The notes under the pieces are model-generated. The model searched no databases, had not been told where the DNA came from, and saw nothing but the letters and a program-made list of their open reading frames with translations. A program made the position numbers and the translations under genes. A stretch of 64,000 nucleotides of DNA from Zizania palustris (Eukaryota; Streptophyta; Magnoliopsida; Poales; Poaceae), in NCBI GenBank assembly GCA_019279435.1, contig JAAALK010000080.1:86402328-86466327 (forward strand), read 5' to 3'. This document shows positions 34,079 through 45,780 of the stretch, piece after piece. The first letter of the stretch is position 1. Every line of letters begins with the position of its first letter.

Positions 34079-34573
34079 TGTTGGCGTAAAAGATTACGCT
34101 AACAGGTTTCTGTAGAAAAGAAACTAACAAACGAAGTGTTTGCGAAGCAAACTGTTCTAAGCCTCCGAAAGGATAATGGCTTAGAATAGTTCGAAAGTGT
34201 GTATTGAATCACTTGTAATCGGTCCCTATTACAGGGTGAAATGGGGGGTATTTATAGGACTAAACATTAAGGAAAAGACCTATTTACCCCTCTATTACAA
34301 CCGACATTAAGGAAGCTATTCGGTTTCCTTAATAGGGCTAAAATGGTAAAAGACTAATCTAATAGGATAGAAGATAAGTCTTCCATCTTAGCTGGCAGAA
34401 AAGATCCTGAAGGGCTTTGGTTCGAAGACATACTTCGAACTAATGCCTGTCTTCGGGCTTCGAACGAGGTTCTGGGCATCTTCGAAGATGGTCTTCGGAC
34501 AATCTTCGAACTGGTTGACTGCCTTTATGCTGCTTCGGCAATAACCCCGAAGATGAGATATTTTTCCCCAACA
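34079..34573 (-). repeat. 5' LTR of Tat-1 (495 bp)
   Basis: Identical by eye to 22924-23418. Minus-strand TATA box ctataaata lies near 34249-34257. Confidence 0.95.
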
Positions 34574-34578
34574 CCTAG
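34574..34578. repeat. Target site duplication of Tat-1, right copy (cctag)
   Basis: An exact match to 22919-22923. Confidence 0.95.
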
Positions 34579-35010
34579 TATCCTATGCCACATCCAGAGC
34601 TCAGAAGAAGGTTTAGCAATAAGGCAATGAGAAGAACTAAGAGACTCCAAAAAGTGAGCTCCAAACACCCTCCCTATTCTTGAAATCTTACAAACCAAAA
34701 CGCCATAAGAATCGAGATCTTGTGAATTATCTTTTCTGAAACGCACTTCCAAGACCTCATCAAGCAACTAAGATACAGAAAGCAAATTGTATCCCAAATC
34801 CTCAACTAAAGCGACATCTTTGATAATGAAATTTTCATTAATCTTCACCATACCTTTGCCTTTCACTCTACTCCTTCGATTGTTGTCGATGGTGATATAC
34901 TCACTTCGCTGGGTTGAGGTGAAGCTAGAGAACCATGAAGTCTTCCCGGTCATGTGGTGCAAACAATCGGAATCCATGATCCACTTATTATCCAGGCCTC
35001 TATTTGCCAT
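34579..35010 (-). pseudogene. Copia-4 protease and pre-integrase remnant
   Basis: The translation from 35010 reads MANRGLDNKWIMDSDCLHHMTG. The catalytic protease triplet DSG has become DSD, so this protease is dead. It continues to YNLLSVS, then a TAG where the other copies have Gln (SVSQLLDE). After that it reads VRFRKDNSQDLDSYG and ELWMWHR up to the Tat-1 insertion. The remainder is at 22482-22918. Confidence 0.85.
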
Positions 35011-35029
35011 CTACAAATGAAGAAAATGT

Positions 35030-36576
35030 ATCGAGTGCTCAGTGCTGGGGTAAGTGAAAAACATTCTAGGTATCTAGCACTAAGAAACTAGATGGAAGAA
35101 GTAAAAGCAGTATACTTCACATTAGTGGAATGCAAATCACGATAAAAAGCACACGGTCTACTACCATGATGAGAACCAAAAACACGTCGAGGTATCCCAA
35201 CCTATTGAGGATCAAAACCTATTACACGTGGTCTAGCACCATATGAACCATTGTGAAAACCACACTGGGTAAATCCTCTAGCGTGAAAACATGGAGCCTC
35301 GTGAAAGCAAGGATAATGAGAGACATGCTCATGTATACCAACAGGTGGCTGATACATGTACCATGTGCTCATCTCTCAAGAACGTCGCTCATCCTTCATA
35401 CGACGAAAGCAAAAGCCAATCAAATGACCCACCCTCTGACAATAAGAACAATGAAAAATCCTATTGGGGGCTGGGGCATTGAACATTGGGGTTTTTCTCA
35501 CATGGTCTCTTGGTTTTTGCTCAACAACTCTCTTCGATGGAAGAGGTATTTTCTTGGAAGGTTTGATTGGGTTCTTGGATTTCTATGGAGTGTCCAACTT
35601 GGCTCTCTCTTCCTCTAGGGTAGTAGGTGGAGTGAACACTGTTTTTCCCTCACTGTTTGAAGTGGTTCTCTCAAAACCAGACCCTAGAGCTAACCCTTGC
35701 CTTTTTAGAACATATCTTGGTCTTGTCCAAGAGCAAATCCATCCTACTCTTTCCGTCAGTACACTTGTTCACCACAGAGAGAAGGTATTCATTTTTCAGT
35801 CATGAATTTTTTGGCTTTTCCTCTTGCAAAGCTATGTTTTTCCTTAAGGATAATGCAAGTGGGACATTCAGGCTGCACATCCTTAGAACTCTCAACACTC
35901 TCCAATCTATCCTCTAGTTCCCTAACATGCTTGTCCATAAGTTCAATACTTTCATTGAGCAATGTGCAATTTGAACAAGCATCAAAGATAAGAGGTCTAG
36001 AATCCACCAAAGTGAGCTCTTTCTATGCATTCTCAAGATTATCAATAGTTTGGGTGTGCACAGAATGTAGCTCGGCAAGCTCACTCATGACAACACAGTA
36101 GTACTCACATTAAACATTATCTAACTTAGACTTTAGCATGGCATATTCAGTAGAAACAGAATCAAGTCTATGTCTAAGTTATTTGTGTTCTCTAGCAACT
36201 TTCACAAGTAACCTATCCTGACCAATTAAAGCATCAATCAATTCATCAACTTTAACCAAAAGTTGGTCATGGGATAAAGTTACCTCTGATGAGTCTAGCT
36301 CATCATCGTTCTGGATTTCGTCGACCATGATGCAAAGGCCGTTAAAGTCCTTCACCTTATTTTCCACCTTCTTTGCGGTACATCCTCGTAAGAGCTTGGC
36401 TCTTCACTTGAAAAAGTGTCTCAGTGTATCCATGAAATCTCTGGATGTTTCCTTATCTACTTTCTTAGCTAGCTTATCACGGTTCTTCTTGAAGTAGGTC
36501 TTCTTGTCCCTCTTTTGGTGCCTGTGCTCATTCTCATCTTTTTTCAATTTAGGGGAATTAGCTTTAATGTGAGCAA
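35030..36576 (-). pseudogene. Copia-4 gag, C-terminal part
   Basis: Heavily interrupted frames carry Sirevirus gag motifs: CSNCTLLNESIELMDKHVRELEDRL and CPTCIILKEK (35789-36010), SSEVTLSHDQLLVKVDEL (36179-36367), and KANSPKLKKDENEHRHQK (36404-36576). The last is the end of the first zinc knuckle, with Ser for the final Cys. The knuckle start lies across Copia-5 at 40516. Confidence 0.75.
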
Positions 36577-36581
36577 GATCT
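36577..36581. repeat. Target site duplication of Copia-5, left copy (gatct)
   Basis: It matches 40511-40515 exactly. Copia-4 gag reads across the two sites. Confidence 0.9.
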
Positions 36582-39558
36582 TGTGGAACCAAGTGAGGTC
36601 ACATTGTTGTTTCTATCTTGGTGATTAGTGATTGACAAGTTTGCTTGATCTAGAGTGATGAGTGAGTGGTGTTTGCTTGCATCGATGGGATCGATGTGTG
36701 TGTGGATATTGTGTGCCGAGGGGATTGGTGGGCCAATGGGATCAGTGTGCGTCGCGTTTCGTGTTTTGGCTTATCTCATGTGTGCGGGATGGAGATGCTA
36801 GCCAACTGTCAACGACAGGTGATCAAGGGTCAAGCGGGGAGCTCAATGCCAGAGAATCAAGAAAGCCGGGTGAAGTTGGAGATGATCTCAGGAGTACACG
36901 TTGAGATATAGCAAGACATGGACAAATGGATGATCAAGATAGCGTGTCGACCAAGTCAGTGAAAGGGAGGCCAGTGATCAGGCGGCTTGAGGGGATTGAG
37001 AGCGGGAGAGACTTGTTGGCGGTCAAGTTCATGGATTGGTGTAACGTGTCAACGATCATTAAGGCTTTGTCGGTTTCAGCTGAAATCCGTTGTATCAGAA
37101 AGTGATTTTTTAATTCCAATAAATAAGAGCTTATTTTTCTGTTTAGCCGTCTAGATTAAGTGTAATCTTTTAGTATTTTTTGGAATTCTTAATTCGGAAA
37201 AAATATTAAAAGAATAGGTCTAATGATGTAATACATTAAGAGTATACTTTTGTGTATTTTTCAGAATTATCATTTCTGAAAATACATAAGGGTATTTAGG
37301 TAAAGACTTGTTTATTAAACCCTAATGTCATTTTGGGGAATACCTTGATGGGCTTGCCTATATAAAGGATCCCATTGTAGGGGATTAAGTGAACTTTTGG
37401 ATGTAATCTTTGGTGGGTGAACATTTTAGAAAGAGGCTTCAATTCCAGAAATTTAATACACTTGTTCCTTCCATTTTTGTGCTGATTTGGTTCTTTAGCT
37501 TTTCATGCGTACTGTTCCCAGAGAATTTACTGTGCTGTTGTCTTAGATTCTCTATAGGAATCAGTGCTGTCTTCTGTTGTTCCTTTCGTTGCCATCTCTT
37601 CCATAGCGCCAAGCTTCAGGTATTTAGCTGCAATTTATTTCTTGATTTTGTGCCTTGGTTTTTCTTAAAAATGGATCATTTGGGTTCATTAAGTTTGTTC
37701 TTACTGATTCAATTGGGTATTCTCAGATTGATTTTATTAGTGTTTCTGTTCTCAGCCGCCAGAACAAATAGAGCCTTCCTTGGCCGATTGTTCTTGCTTT
37801 GCCGGACACAAGAACATCTAGCACCAGAGCATTTTCTTCATGTTTGTTTTTCAGGCCGAATGTATCAGACAACAAGTAGTAGTTCATTGAAAAATAATCT
37901 CAGTCCATCATCAAACATTATGTGATTTGATTTGTTAAGAGATTACTATGCTGCTGCTTTATTTCCTGCTATCTTGCCTGAAAGTATACATGTTTGATTC
38001 TATTTGATGCAGAGTTGTTGGACTTTAGCTTTCAATTCAGATTTACACAAGGATACTCTGTCAGATTTGAATTTTCAGCAAGTGATTTTAAGTCTTAATT
38101 TTCTGCTGCTGTTCACTTGCTATTGACAGAACTTGAATTCCTCTCATATTGTTCATCAGAACTTTACATGTGGTTCAGTCAATTTTTGTTCCTGTTTTAA
38201 GTTGATCAAAATTGTTTGAAGTTCAGGCTTTGTATTATTTGTCAAACAACATGAGCTATTCTTAGTTTGGCTTTGAGCAGGGATGTCTTTTGATCTTGAG
38301 TTTTCTTCATCAAACCATTTCACAAATCTTAAACTCCTGCTCCAATACTCTATATTCTCCTCTCAACTATGAGAACCATCAAATCTGAATCTGATAATTT
38401 AGTTATTGTAGGCCATTCTTTCTTGAAGTTTCTAGTCATGCAATTGTTGTAGAAATTTTTAGGAAAACTGTACTGTTTGGTTGATCTGTTCTTCATCCAG
38501 AAATTTCAGTACTATTGATTAGCAAGACTTCTATAGAAATTGATAGAAGCAACTTCTATTCCTCTTCTTTGATCTGTTGTTCTTTTTGGCGGCTGATTAG
38601 TTCTGTTCTTCATTTGGTAGTCTTCATGCTCGATTTGATCTTTTTAGAAGACATCTGTTCATCATCTGACATAGGTTGTTCTTCTCATCTTTGTTAGTAT
38701 GAGTCATTAACTTCAAATATACCACATGTGTTTTTTGGATTTCAGTTTCTCTAGTGCTGAGAAAATTTTTCTCCTGGCAGATATTTAGCAAGTCATGCAA
38801 ATTGCCATTGAGGTTCTGTCTCAAAACTTGCCGAGAACTGTTTCTTTATTTTCTACAGCACTGTCACCTTGTGTACTAACTGCCTTTCCTATTCATCATC
38901 ATCTTTGCGTGTGTGATTTATACACAGTGAATCACATATATGCTAGACTGATTTTCAGCTATGTTTTGTGAAATCGTTCATCAGTGATCAAGTGGATCTT
39001 GTTTCTTCAATCTGAGTTGATTTCTTTGATTACCCAAGCACTAGATCATCTATTTGCTAAGTATTCTCTGATAAATTGAGTTTAGAAACTGAATTTTGTT
39101 TTTGATCTTACTTTATGTTCTGATCAACACTGGAAGGTTGTATTCTCTACACTATCAAGTAATTCTACTTGACATACAACAGTGTTGCTGCAGCTAAACT
39201 TTATTGCTCAAGATTTGTCGTTCCATCTATTCTTTACTCTGATCTATGTTGAGTCTATAATTTTCTGAACCCTGTCGACACTTCAAAGTCCGATTACCTC
39301 CTGTCGGTTGTTCATTTACCGATCAACATAATCAATCGGCAAACTAATCTCCGACTAAATCATATCGACAATAGAAACTATGATCTTGGGAATAAATTCA
39401 AATTGCACTAATTCTTGCTTTGGATTTGTACCGTGATCATCAATCTTGCTTCCGTAATCTTTTAGAGGTGCGTTGGGTGATTTGAACAGGCTATCAATTC
39501 GCGAGAATTTGTCGAGGCGCCTATTCACCCCCCTCTACTCGCCTATTCTGATCCCACA
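36582..39558 (+). repeat. 5' LTR of Copia-5 (2977 bp)
   Basis: It starts TGTGGAACC and ends GATCCCACA. A TATA box (ctatataaag) lies at 37359-37368. It is AT-rich and has no credible ORF. It aligns with the reverse complement of 19453-22481. Confidence 0.88.
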
Positions 39559-39560
39559 AT

Positions 39561-39572
39561 TTGTATTAGAGC
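39561..39572 (+). promoter_or_regulatory. Decayed primer binding site of Copia-5
   Basis: ttgtattagagc differs from the tRNA-iMet site TGGTATCAGAGC at two positions, one of them C to T. Confidence 0.75.
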
Positions 39573-39620
39573 CGGTTAGATCACCAATTGACCTTAACCG
39601 GTTTGTGATCCTTTGGCGAC

Positions 39621-40438
39621 ATGGAGAAGAATACTAAGATTCTTGTGTTTGATGGTCGTGATTTTGCCTATTGGAAGGTGCGCATGGAGGCTTATCTACT
39701 AATCCAAGGAAGTGCTATATGAGACATTGTTAATCCCGATATGTAATCCCTGAAACTCACACCACTTAGGGTGAGAAGGAACAATACGATTGTAATAGCA
39801 AGGCAAGAAACATACTATTTATCAGTCTGAGTCGTAATGAGTTTGATAGGGTCCAGCACCTACGAACTACACGTGAAATTTGGACAACTTTGAAAACTTT
39901 TCATGAGAGCACTACTCAGATTAAGGCTAGGTGCCAAAGCACATATAATAAAGAATATCAAATGTTTGTGCAAGGCCCTGGTGAATCTGTAGATGCCATG
40001 TTTGCTCGATTTGATGAGATTGTGAGCAACTTGCGCTCCACTGGGACTATAGCTTATTCGGATCATGATAGAGCTACCAAACTTCTCTATGCTCTCAATC
40101 GTAGCATATGGGAGGTGAAGATCTCTAGTATTGAGAAGTCATCAAGTTATGACATGTTGACTTGCGACGAGCTCTTTAGTAAGCTCAAGTCCATCGAGAT
40201 TGCCAAGGCATCTCATCCAGGATTCAGAAACGCTTTGTTGCCATCTATTTCTTTAGTTTTCAGTTCTGGTAGTAGTACCTCATCCGCAGGAAACTTTTCT
40301 GGTGGTTTTGGAGTTTGTGCTTTTTCTGGTGGTTTTGACTTGTCCTTTATTGTATCTGTCACAAAAGAATAGGTGGACACTCTAGATGATGAGGAGCTAG
40401 CTCTCATTGTCAAGAAGTTCATCCGCTTCTACAATGAA
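39621..40438 (+). pseudogene. Copia-5 gag, N-terminal half
   Basis: It starts MEKNTKILVFDGRDFAYWK. A TGA follows at 39721 where Trp is usual, then a frame change. The 39890-40372 stretch is open and matches Copia-2 gag (FVQGPGESVDAMFARFDE, SIWEVKISSIEKSSSYD). At 40370-40372 a TAG replaces the Gln of VTKEQVDTLDDEEL. Gag stops at RFYNE (40438), where the internal deletion joins it to the 3' LTR tail. No zinc knuckle or pol remains. Confidence 0.85.
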
Positions 40439-40510
40439 CATGCCATCAATTCGCAAGAATTTGTCGAGGCGCCTATTCACCCCCCTCTAGTCGCCTATTC
40501 CGATCCCATA
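40439..40510 (+). repeat. Remnant of the Copia-5 3' LTR
   Basis: It matches the last 70-odd bases of the 5' LTR (atcaattcgcaagaatttg, then gcgcctattcacccc). It ends gatcccata in place of gatcccaca. Confidence 0.88.
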
Positions 40511-40515
40511 GATCT
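40511..40515. repeat. Target site duplication of Copia-5, right copy (gatct)
   Basis: An exact match to 36577-36581. Confidence 0.9.
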
Positions 40516-41381
40516 TCGCATTCAAAATATCCTTGAGAGCCTCCTCTCCTCTGATCCCATCTATCACTATCGAATCAGGTGAACTTCTTGACAATGAGAG
40601 CAAGCTCCTATTCATCCAGAGTGTCCACCTTCTCTTTGGTGACAGAGACTAGAGAGGACAAGGCAGAGCCACCAGCAAATGCACAACTGCTAGAAGAACT
40701 AGATGCAATACCTCCAAATGAGGTGCCATTGCTAGAACCAGAAACTAGTGCCATGGATGGTGGAAAAGAGTTTCCAATCCCTCGGCGAGATTCCTTAGCA
40801 ATCTCAGAGGACTTCAGCTTGCTAAAGAGTTCATCACAAGTTATCATGTCATAACTTGTGGATTACTCAATTCTGGATATCTTCATTTCCCATATGCTAC
40901 GATCAAGAGCATAGAGAAGCTTGATAGCCCTCTCATGATCAGAGTAAGCAAGCACACCCATGGAACGAATGTTACTCATGATGGCATCAAAATGGGAAAA
41001 CATGGCATCAATAGATTCACCAGGGCTCTGCACAAACATTTGCTATTGTTGGTTGTAAGTGCATTGGCGCTTGGCCTTGATCTGAGATGTGCCCACATGA
41101 AAAATAGTCAAAGTCAACCAAATCTCCCTAGCAGTCTGATGGTGTTGCACCATATCAAACTCATTTTGACTCAGGCTAATGTACAATATATTTCTAGCTT
41201 TGCTGTTAGTCGTATATTGATCTTCATCAGCCTAAGAAGTGCGAGTCTCAGGGATGGAGTATTGTGAATCAAAATTTTTCTAAATTTCACTTCCTTGGAT
41301 TTAAAGATAAGCCTCCATGTGCACCTTCCAGTATGTGAAATCTGTCCCATCGAACAAGGGAATTTTACTGACTCTTTCCAT
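40516..41381 (-). pseudogene. Copia-4 gag, N-terminal part
   Basis: The start is the ATG at 41381 (MERVSKIPLFDGTDF). A stop follows where Gln or Leu-Leu-Ser would be, and there are several frame changes. A clean stretch at 40608-40847 has CDELFSKLKSSEIAKES and SLVSVTKEKVDTLDE. The frame continues through Copia-5 into 36576. Confidence 0.8.
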
Positions 41382-41431
41382 GTTGTCAATGGATCACAAA
41401 ACCGGCTAAGGTCAACTGGTGATCTTAACCT

Positions 41432-41443
41432 GCTCTGATACCA
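41432..41443 (-). promoter_or_regulatory. Primer binding site of Copia-4 (tRNA-iMet)
   Basis: TGGTATCAGAGC on the minus strand, two bases inside the LTR end at 41446. Confidence 0.9.
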
Positions 41444-41445
41444 AT

Positions 41446-43156
41446 TGTAGGACCAAAACAGGCGACTAGAGGGGGGTGAATAGGAGCCTCAACAATTTCT
41501 TTCGAATTGATGGACTTTTCTAAACACCCATCGCTCCTCTAAATGAACAAGAGGAAACAAATAAAATTTCATAGCAAAATGCCAGAGAAAGCCAGTGCTA
41601 TCACTCTCATGTCATATATGAAATAAGGTGACAGTCTGAGAGATCACAAGCACTAAAAATAATCAAACCTTCAAAAACCATATGATGTCCTAATTGAAAA
41701 GACACTAGTCCAATGCACACAACGCAGATTAAAAAGGACTACTCACAGCTCAGATGGTATATCTCAAAGCATTTCAATAGAACACTGTAATTTCAACAAG
41801 GGCAAGGAAAATATCCACAGTTCACAGACAGATCAACAGATATGAGAAAAGCACAAGATTTAATGCATTTAATTAGACAAAATAAATGCCGAAAATAAAA
41901 TGTGCTCACAAATATATCTATGAATATTTAGTGTGATCTAAAGTGAAAGTACTAAGCAAATGAATTAGTCTCAAAATATTCAGGAGTAAAACTATGTGTG
42001 CACGAAGATCGAGAAACTGGATTACTGTTCATGGCTGGATCATGTACTGCTCCATGTGTCGGTAGATGGGAATCCCTGCACCGAATATTCCGCCTGACCA
42101 CAACGGCTGGCGCGGGTCCGGCCGCCTAGTTCCCTATGCTTCCACTCTCGATGCAGCACGCCACCACACCCACACGCAAACTTGTCGCCTGCGCCGCTCC
42201 ACACACCCCGTAGAAAACCAGACCGAGGGAAAACTGGCTGCCAGCGACGCACACTGTGCTCTTAACTGAACTCCTCCAGAAAATTAGCTTCTGTTTTTCA
42301 GAGAAGGAGAAAACCAAGGAAAACCAAAACCGCGGAACACTATAGATGCATGCAGGGCTGCTTCGATTGGAGAAACCAGCGGCGGTACGAGGTGACAGTG
42401 GGATATTTTTTTAGTAATGAATAGCACACAAGTAGTATATAGAAGAAACACCTAAAAGCGAAATCAGATTTTTCATTGGAATGAGTTGGTAGAAACCCTA
42501 GGACTAGGTCGCCTTTTATTGGCAATTCAAAAATAGGAAAAGACACAAATACCCCTAGTTTTTTAGACAATCGAAGGCCCACAATTATAAAAAATTAAAA
42601 TCCTATATAAAGGTAGTTTGTCCCGATTCGAAGCTTTTGTAGAGACTACGACTTCTCTTCAGGACCCTTCGATATCGATCTGACGGTTTTGAGCCAAAAC
42701 CGACAAAGCCATGTAGATCGCCGACACGTGTCACCAATCCACGAATTCAACCGCCAACAAATCTCTCCCGCTCTCGATCCCTCGAGCCACCTTGTCACTT
42801 GCACTGGCCTTCCTTTCACTGACTTGGTCAACATGTTGTCTTAATCACCCGCCCGTCCATTTCTTGCTTCATCTCCACATGTATGCCTGAGATCTTCCTC
42901 AACATCACCCGGCATCCTTTGCCATCTGGCATCAAGCTCCTCGCTTGACACTGATCACCCTCCATTAATAGTTGACTCGCATCTCAACCTTACACACACT
43001 ACGACAAACAAAACACACCAATATCCATGAAAACACACATTGATCCCCTCAGTGAACTCAAACAGGCAAACACATTCCCAAACCATTAAACCAGACAAAC
43101 TTGTCAATCACTCATCACTAAGATAAAAGCATAGTGAAAACCCACTTGATTTCTCA
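41446..43156 (-). repeat. 5' LTR of Copia-4 (about 1.7 kb)
   Basis: On the minus strand it starts TGAGAAATC (43156, or three bases further out) and ends GGTCCTACA (41446). A TATA-like tatata sits near 42604. No convincing ORF is present. Confidence 0.75.
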
Positions 43157-45018
43157 ACAGCCATGGTCATCGAGCGCTTGGAGGAAGGTCATGCCTATCT
43201 AGTTTAAGTCTGATATACTTTATATCTGAGGTACTCGGGCCATCCAAAGTCTAATAGCCCTAGGTCCAAAAGCTCTTGTAAGTCGTACTCATCATACCCC
43301 GAAAGCTCAATCATTATTTCCAGGCTCATTCAGTGGAGATTATTACTAAATTTATGCTTGGTGATATTCTTTGGCATCATGATGCAACTGGTTGGATTGT
43401 GAAGTGGGCTATCGAACTAGGTGAACATACCCTCGATTTCAATCCCATAATGGCCATCAAATGCCAATTTCTCACCGATTTTGTCACAGAGTGGACAGAG
43501 ATCCAACTTCCACCGACCACAAAATTTCAAGAGCATTGGGCCATGTATTTTGATGGCTCACTCAGCATTGATGGAGCATGAGCCAGAATCCTTCTTATAT
43601 CTCCTCAGGGCGAAATATTAAAATATGCTCTTCTGCTATTATTCATGGTGTCTAACAATGCAGCCTCGTATGAAGCACTCCTCATCGGTCAACGAATTGC
43701 CATTTCTCATTGGTTTCAGTGTTTGATGGTGTATGGATATTCCAAGTTAGTAATCAGCCAAGTCAACAAAGATTGGTCCTGCACCAATGAGAAGATATAT
43801 GTTTATTTCAAGGAGATTCACGAGTTAAAGGGAAAGTTTACTGGCGTCGACTTCCATCATGTCTCAAGGGACAAGGACTCGAGTATTGATTTACTCGCCA
43901 AGCTTAGTTCATCCCAAGTGCTGTGCCAAGTAGTGTTTTCCTCCAAGAGCTTTTGAAACCAACCATACATATTGATGAAGAACAACCTTTAGATGTTAAG
44001 GAAGCACCATCTATTTTGGTCATCACCAATAATGATGAAAATTAGCACCAACCTACCATTGACTTCATCCTCACTACCAAAGCTCCTAAAGATAAAGATG
44101 CAACTATTCTCTTTTCTCGATGAAGTAATAAATATGTTATTGTGGGATTAGAGTTCTACAATAGAGCTACTTCAACCTAAGTGCTCATGAAGTATGTCTA
44201 TGGACCAAAAGGATCAGAAATCCTAAAAGAGATATACTCGAGCATGTGTAGAAACCATGCTGGTGCTCGGACTCGGATTGGCAAGGCTTTCAGGTCAAGT
44301 TTTATTGGTTTACTACTAAGGACGATGCTAAGCTCCTAGTCCACGGTTGCCAGGGTTGTCAGTTTTTCGCTAAGCAGCATCATCTCTCTTCACAAGATCT
44401 CCAAACCATCACACCCTCATAGCCATTTGCTTGCTGGGGGCTTGAAATGGTCAAGTCTTTTTCCAAAGCCCCCCAACGACATGATCATATCTTTGTCGTC
44501 ATTGAAAAGATCACAAAGTGGATAGAAGTTAAGACACTAAGGACCAGCACTGCCAAGAAAGCCATAGAGTTCATTCAAGGCATACTTTATCGTTATGGTG
44601 TCCCCCATCTGATTATCACAGATCTCAGGATCCAATTCACATGCAATGATTTTCGGTAATTCTGTGAAGATTTGTGTATTGAAGTCAAGTATGCTTCTGT
44701 CGCACATATAAAATAAAATGGTCAAGTTGAACGAGCCAATGGCATGATACTCTAAAGATTGAAAGCTAGAATTTTTTATCCCCTCAACAAATATGGCAAA
44801 TAGTGCATGAAGAAATTGCCTACTATTCTTTGGGGTCATTGCAAACAACCAAGACGAGCTATTAGTATATGGATCAGAGGCCATTCTACTAGTGGATATG
44901 CTTCACGAGGCCCCAAAAATTCAGCATTATGAAGGAATTTGATGAGCAAAGAATATAAGAGGATATTGATAGAATTGAAGATGCTCATCTGGCTACTACT
45001 ATCCAATTTGATCAGTAC
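43157..45018 (+). pseudogene. Tat-old: decayed Tat-type pol remnant (RNase H, archaeal RNase H, integrase)
   Basis: Fragments in order: RNase H end (EIITKFMLGDILWHHDATG, VKWAIELGEHTLDFNP), then an archaeal-type RNase H (MYFDGSLSIDGA, stop, NNAASYEALL, SRDKDSSIDLLAKL). Integrase pieces follow: a zinc-region trace near 44350 (CQGCQFFAKQHH), VVIEKITKWIEV, then VPHLIITDLRIQF, where the second catalytic Asp region has lost DNGT, and GQVERANGMIL. Stops and frameshifts are dense. This is the most decayed coding in the window and the apparent landing ground of Copia-4. Confidence 0.8.
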
Positions 45019-45498
45019 TATTGACAGCAAAAAGTGGCATTAATGGTCAAAATTGTCAAAATGTCAAAATTGACAATTTTGGCCGAAAATATCCAGGTTC
45101 CTAGCACAGGCCGGTCTGACCAAGGTAGTCACTTCGGTCTAACAAAAGTAGTCACTTCGGTCAGACCGGCCATACAGGTTCGGTCAGACTAGTCCAAAAC
45201 CGAATCCGAGCTGTTTTGGGTTGTTTCAGGATGTTTTTATCTCTAATCAAATTGTAACGGTTTGGACACGTGATGGATCAATTAGGAGCCCAGGAACATC
45301 AAGACTAAACCTAATAAATATAGGGGCAAAGCCGATTCAAGGACCCCCCATAACCCTAATAGATCCAATCTATTATTTACCTTGAATCGTTCTTTACATT
45401 CAATCTACTTTCCTTGCCCTAGGCATTAGCGCACTTTTGGATTGCCGAACTGACGTCAGTGTCCGTTGGTGCTTGATTGACAGATCTTAGCGTCAACA
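45019..45498 (+). repeat. 5' LTR of Gyp-K (about 480 bp)
   Basis: It starts tattgacagcaaaaag (probably TG decayed to TA) and ends gcgtcaaca. It is followed by a primer-site-like cactttttggctactccact. It contains ggtctgacc/ggtcagacc palindromes at 45109-45195. Its first part resembles 60040-60400. Confidence 0.65.
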
Positions 45499-45528
45499 CA
45501 CTTTTTGGCTACTCCACTAGGGAGACAC

Positions 45529-45780
45529 ATGCCAAGCACATCTACATCAGCGGCGGGTACAACTACTACGACTACATCAGCGACACCCTCTAGGCCAGTG
45601 GACATGGTGGGGGGAGCGGAGATCGATGACGACAACATCATCCTCCCCACCCTCAATGACCTCTCCGATGAGGATAAGGAAGAGATTGATGACAACACAA
45701 AAGAGCTACACGCTCTCATGCTTGGGAGCTTTACCAAGACCTGCGCGGGCTTTTTCAAGCGCAACATTGAGGATCCAAAT
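45529..45780 (+). pseudogene. Gyp-K gag N-terminus
   Basis: It begins MPSTSTSAAGTTTTTTSA. An acidic stretch follows (DDDNIILPTLNDLSDEDKEE), then FTKTCAGFFKRNIEDPN. It is cut off by the solo LTR at 45780. I recognise no domain. The placement after an LTR and primer-like site makes it the start of the element's gag. Confidence 0.5.

Larger units (their letters stand above)
22924..34573 (-). mobile_element. Tat-1: young, near-complete Ty3/Gypsy element of the Tat lineage
   Basis: An 11,650-bp element with 495-bp LTRs that I read as identical, and a perfect cctag duplication. Minus-strand order: 5' LTR (34573-34079), primer site, gag, protease, RT, RNase H, a second archaeal-type RNase H, integrase, 3' region, 3' LTR (23418-22924). 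The dual RNase H marks the Tat lineage. A five-exon gene on the opposite strand occupies 23896-27632, and a 60-bp minisatellite separates it from pol. Gag-pol is broken only by single-base indels, with no stop mutations seen in pol. Confidence 0.95.
36582..40510 (+). mobile_element. Copia-5: Sirevirus-type element with pol and most of the 3' LTR deleted
   Basis: It consists of a full 5' LTR (36582-39558), a weak primer site, the N-terminal half of gag, and only the last 70-odd bases of the 3' LTR (about 40439-40510). The outer ends and a gatct duplication are preserved. The loss was therefore an internal deletion after insertion, joining gag (RFYNE) straight to the LTR tail. It is the same family as Copia-2. 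Confidence 0.88.
22482..43156 (-). mobile_element. Copia-4: Sirevirus-type element, host of Copia-2, Tat-1 and Copia-5
   Basis: The surviving pieces are integrase (22482-22918), protease/pre-integrase (34579-35010), gag C-terminal part (35030-36576), gag N-terminal part (40516-41381), primer site, and 5' LTR (41446-43156). Each break coincides with a nested element whose duplication lies in Copia-4 sequence (cctag for Tat-1, gatct for Copia-5). The pieces rejoin in the right order. Pol beyond integrase lies left of the window, beyond Copia-2. Confidence 0.85.

Noticed and set aside
37410..37925. 171-codon hydrophobic ORF considered as a host membrane protein gene
   Set aside because: It lies inside the 2977-bp Copia-5 LTR, bounded by the gatct duplication. 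T-rich sequence gives Phe/Leu-rich frames by chance.
42046..42317. Locally GC-rich stretch with ORFs on both strands considered as a captured host gene
   Set aside because: It lies inside the Copia-4 LTR. The frames are under 71 codons and show no recognisable domain.
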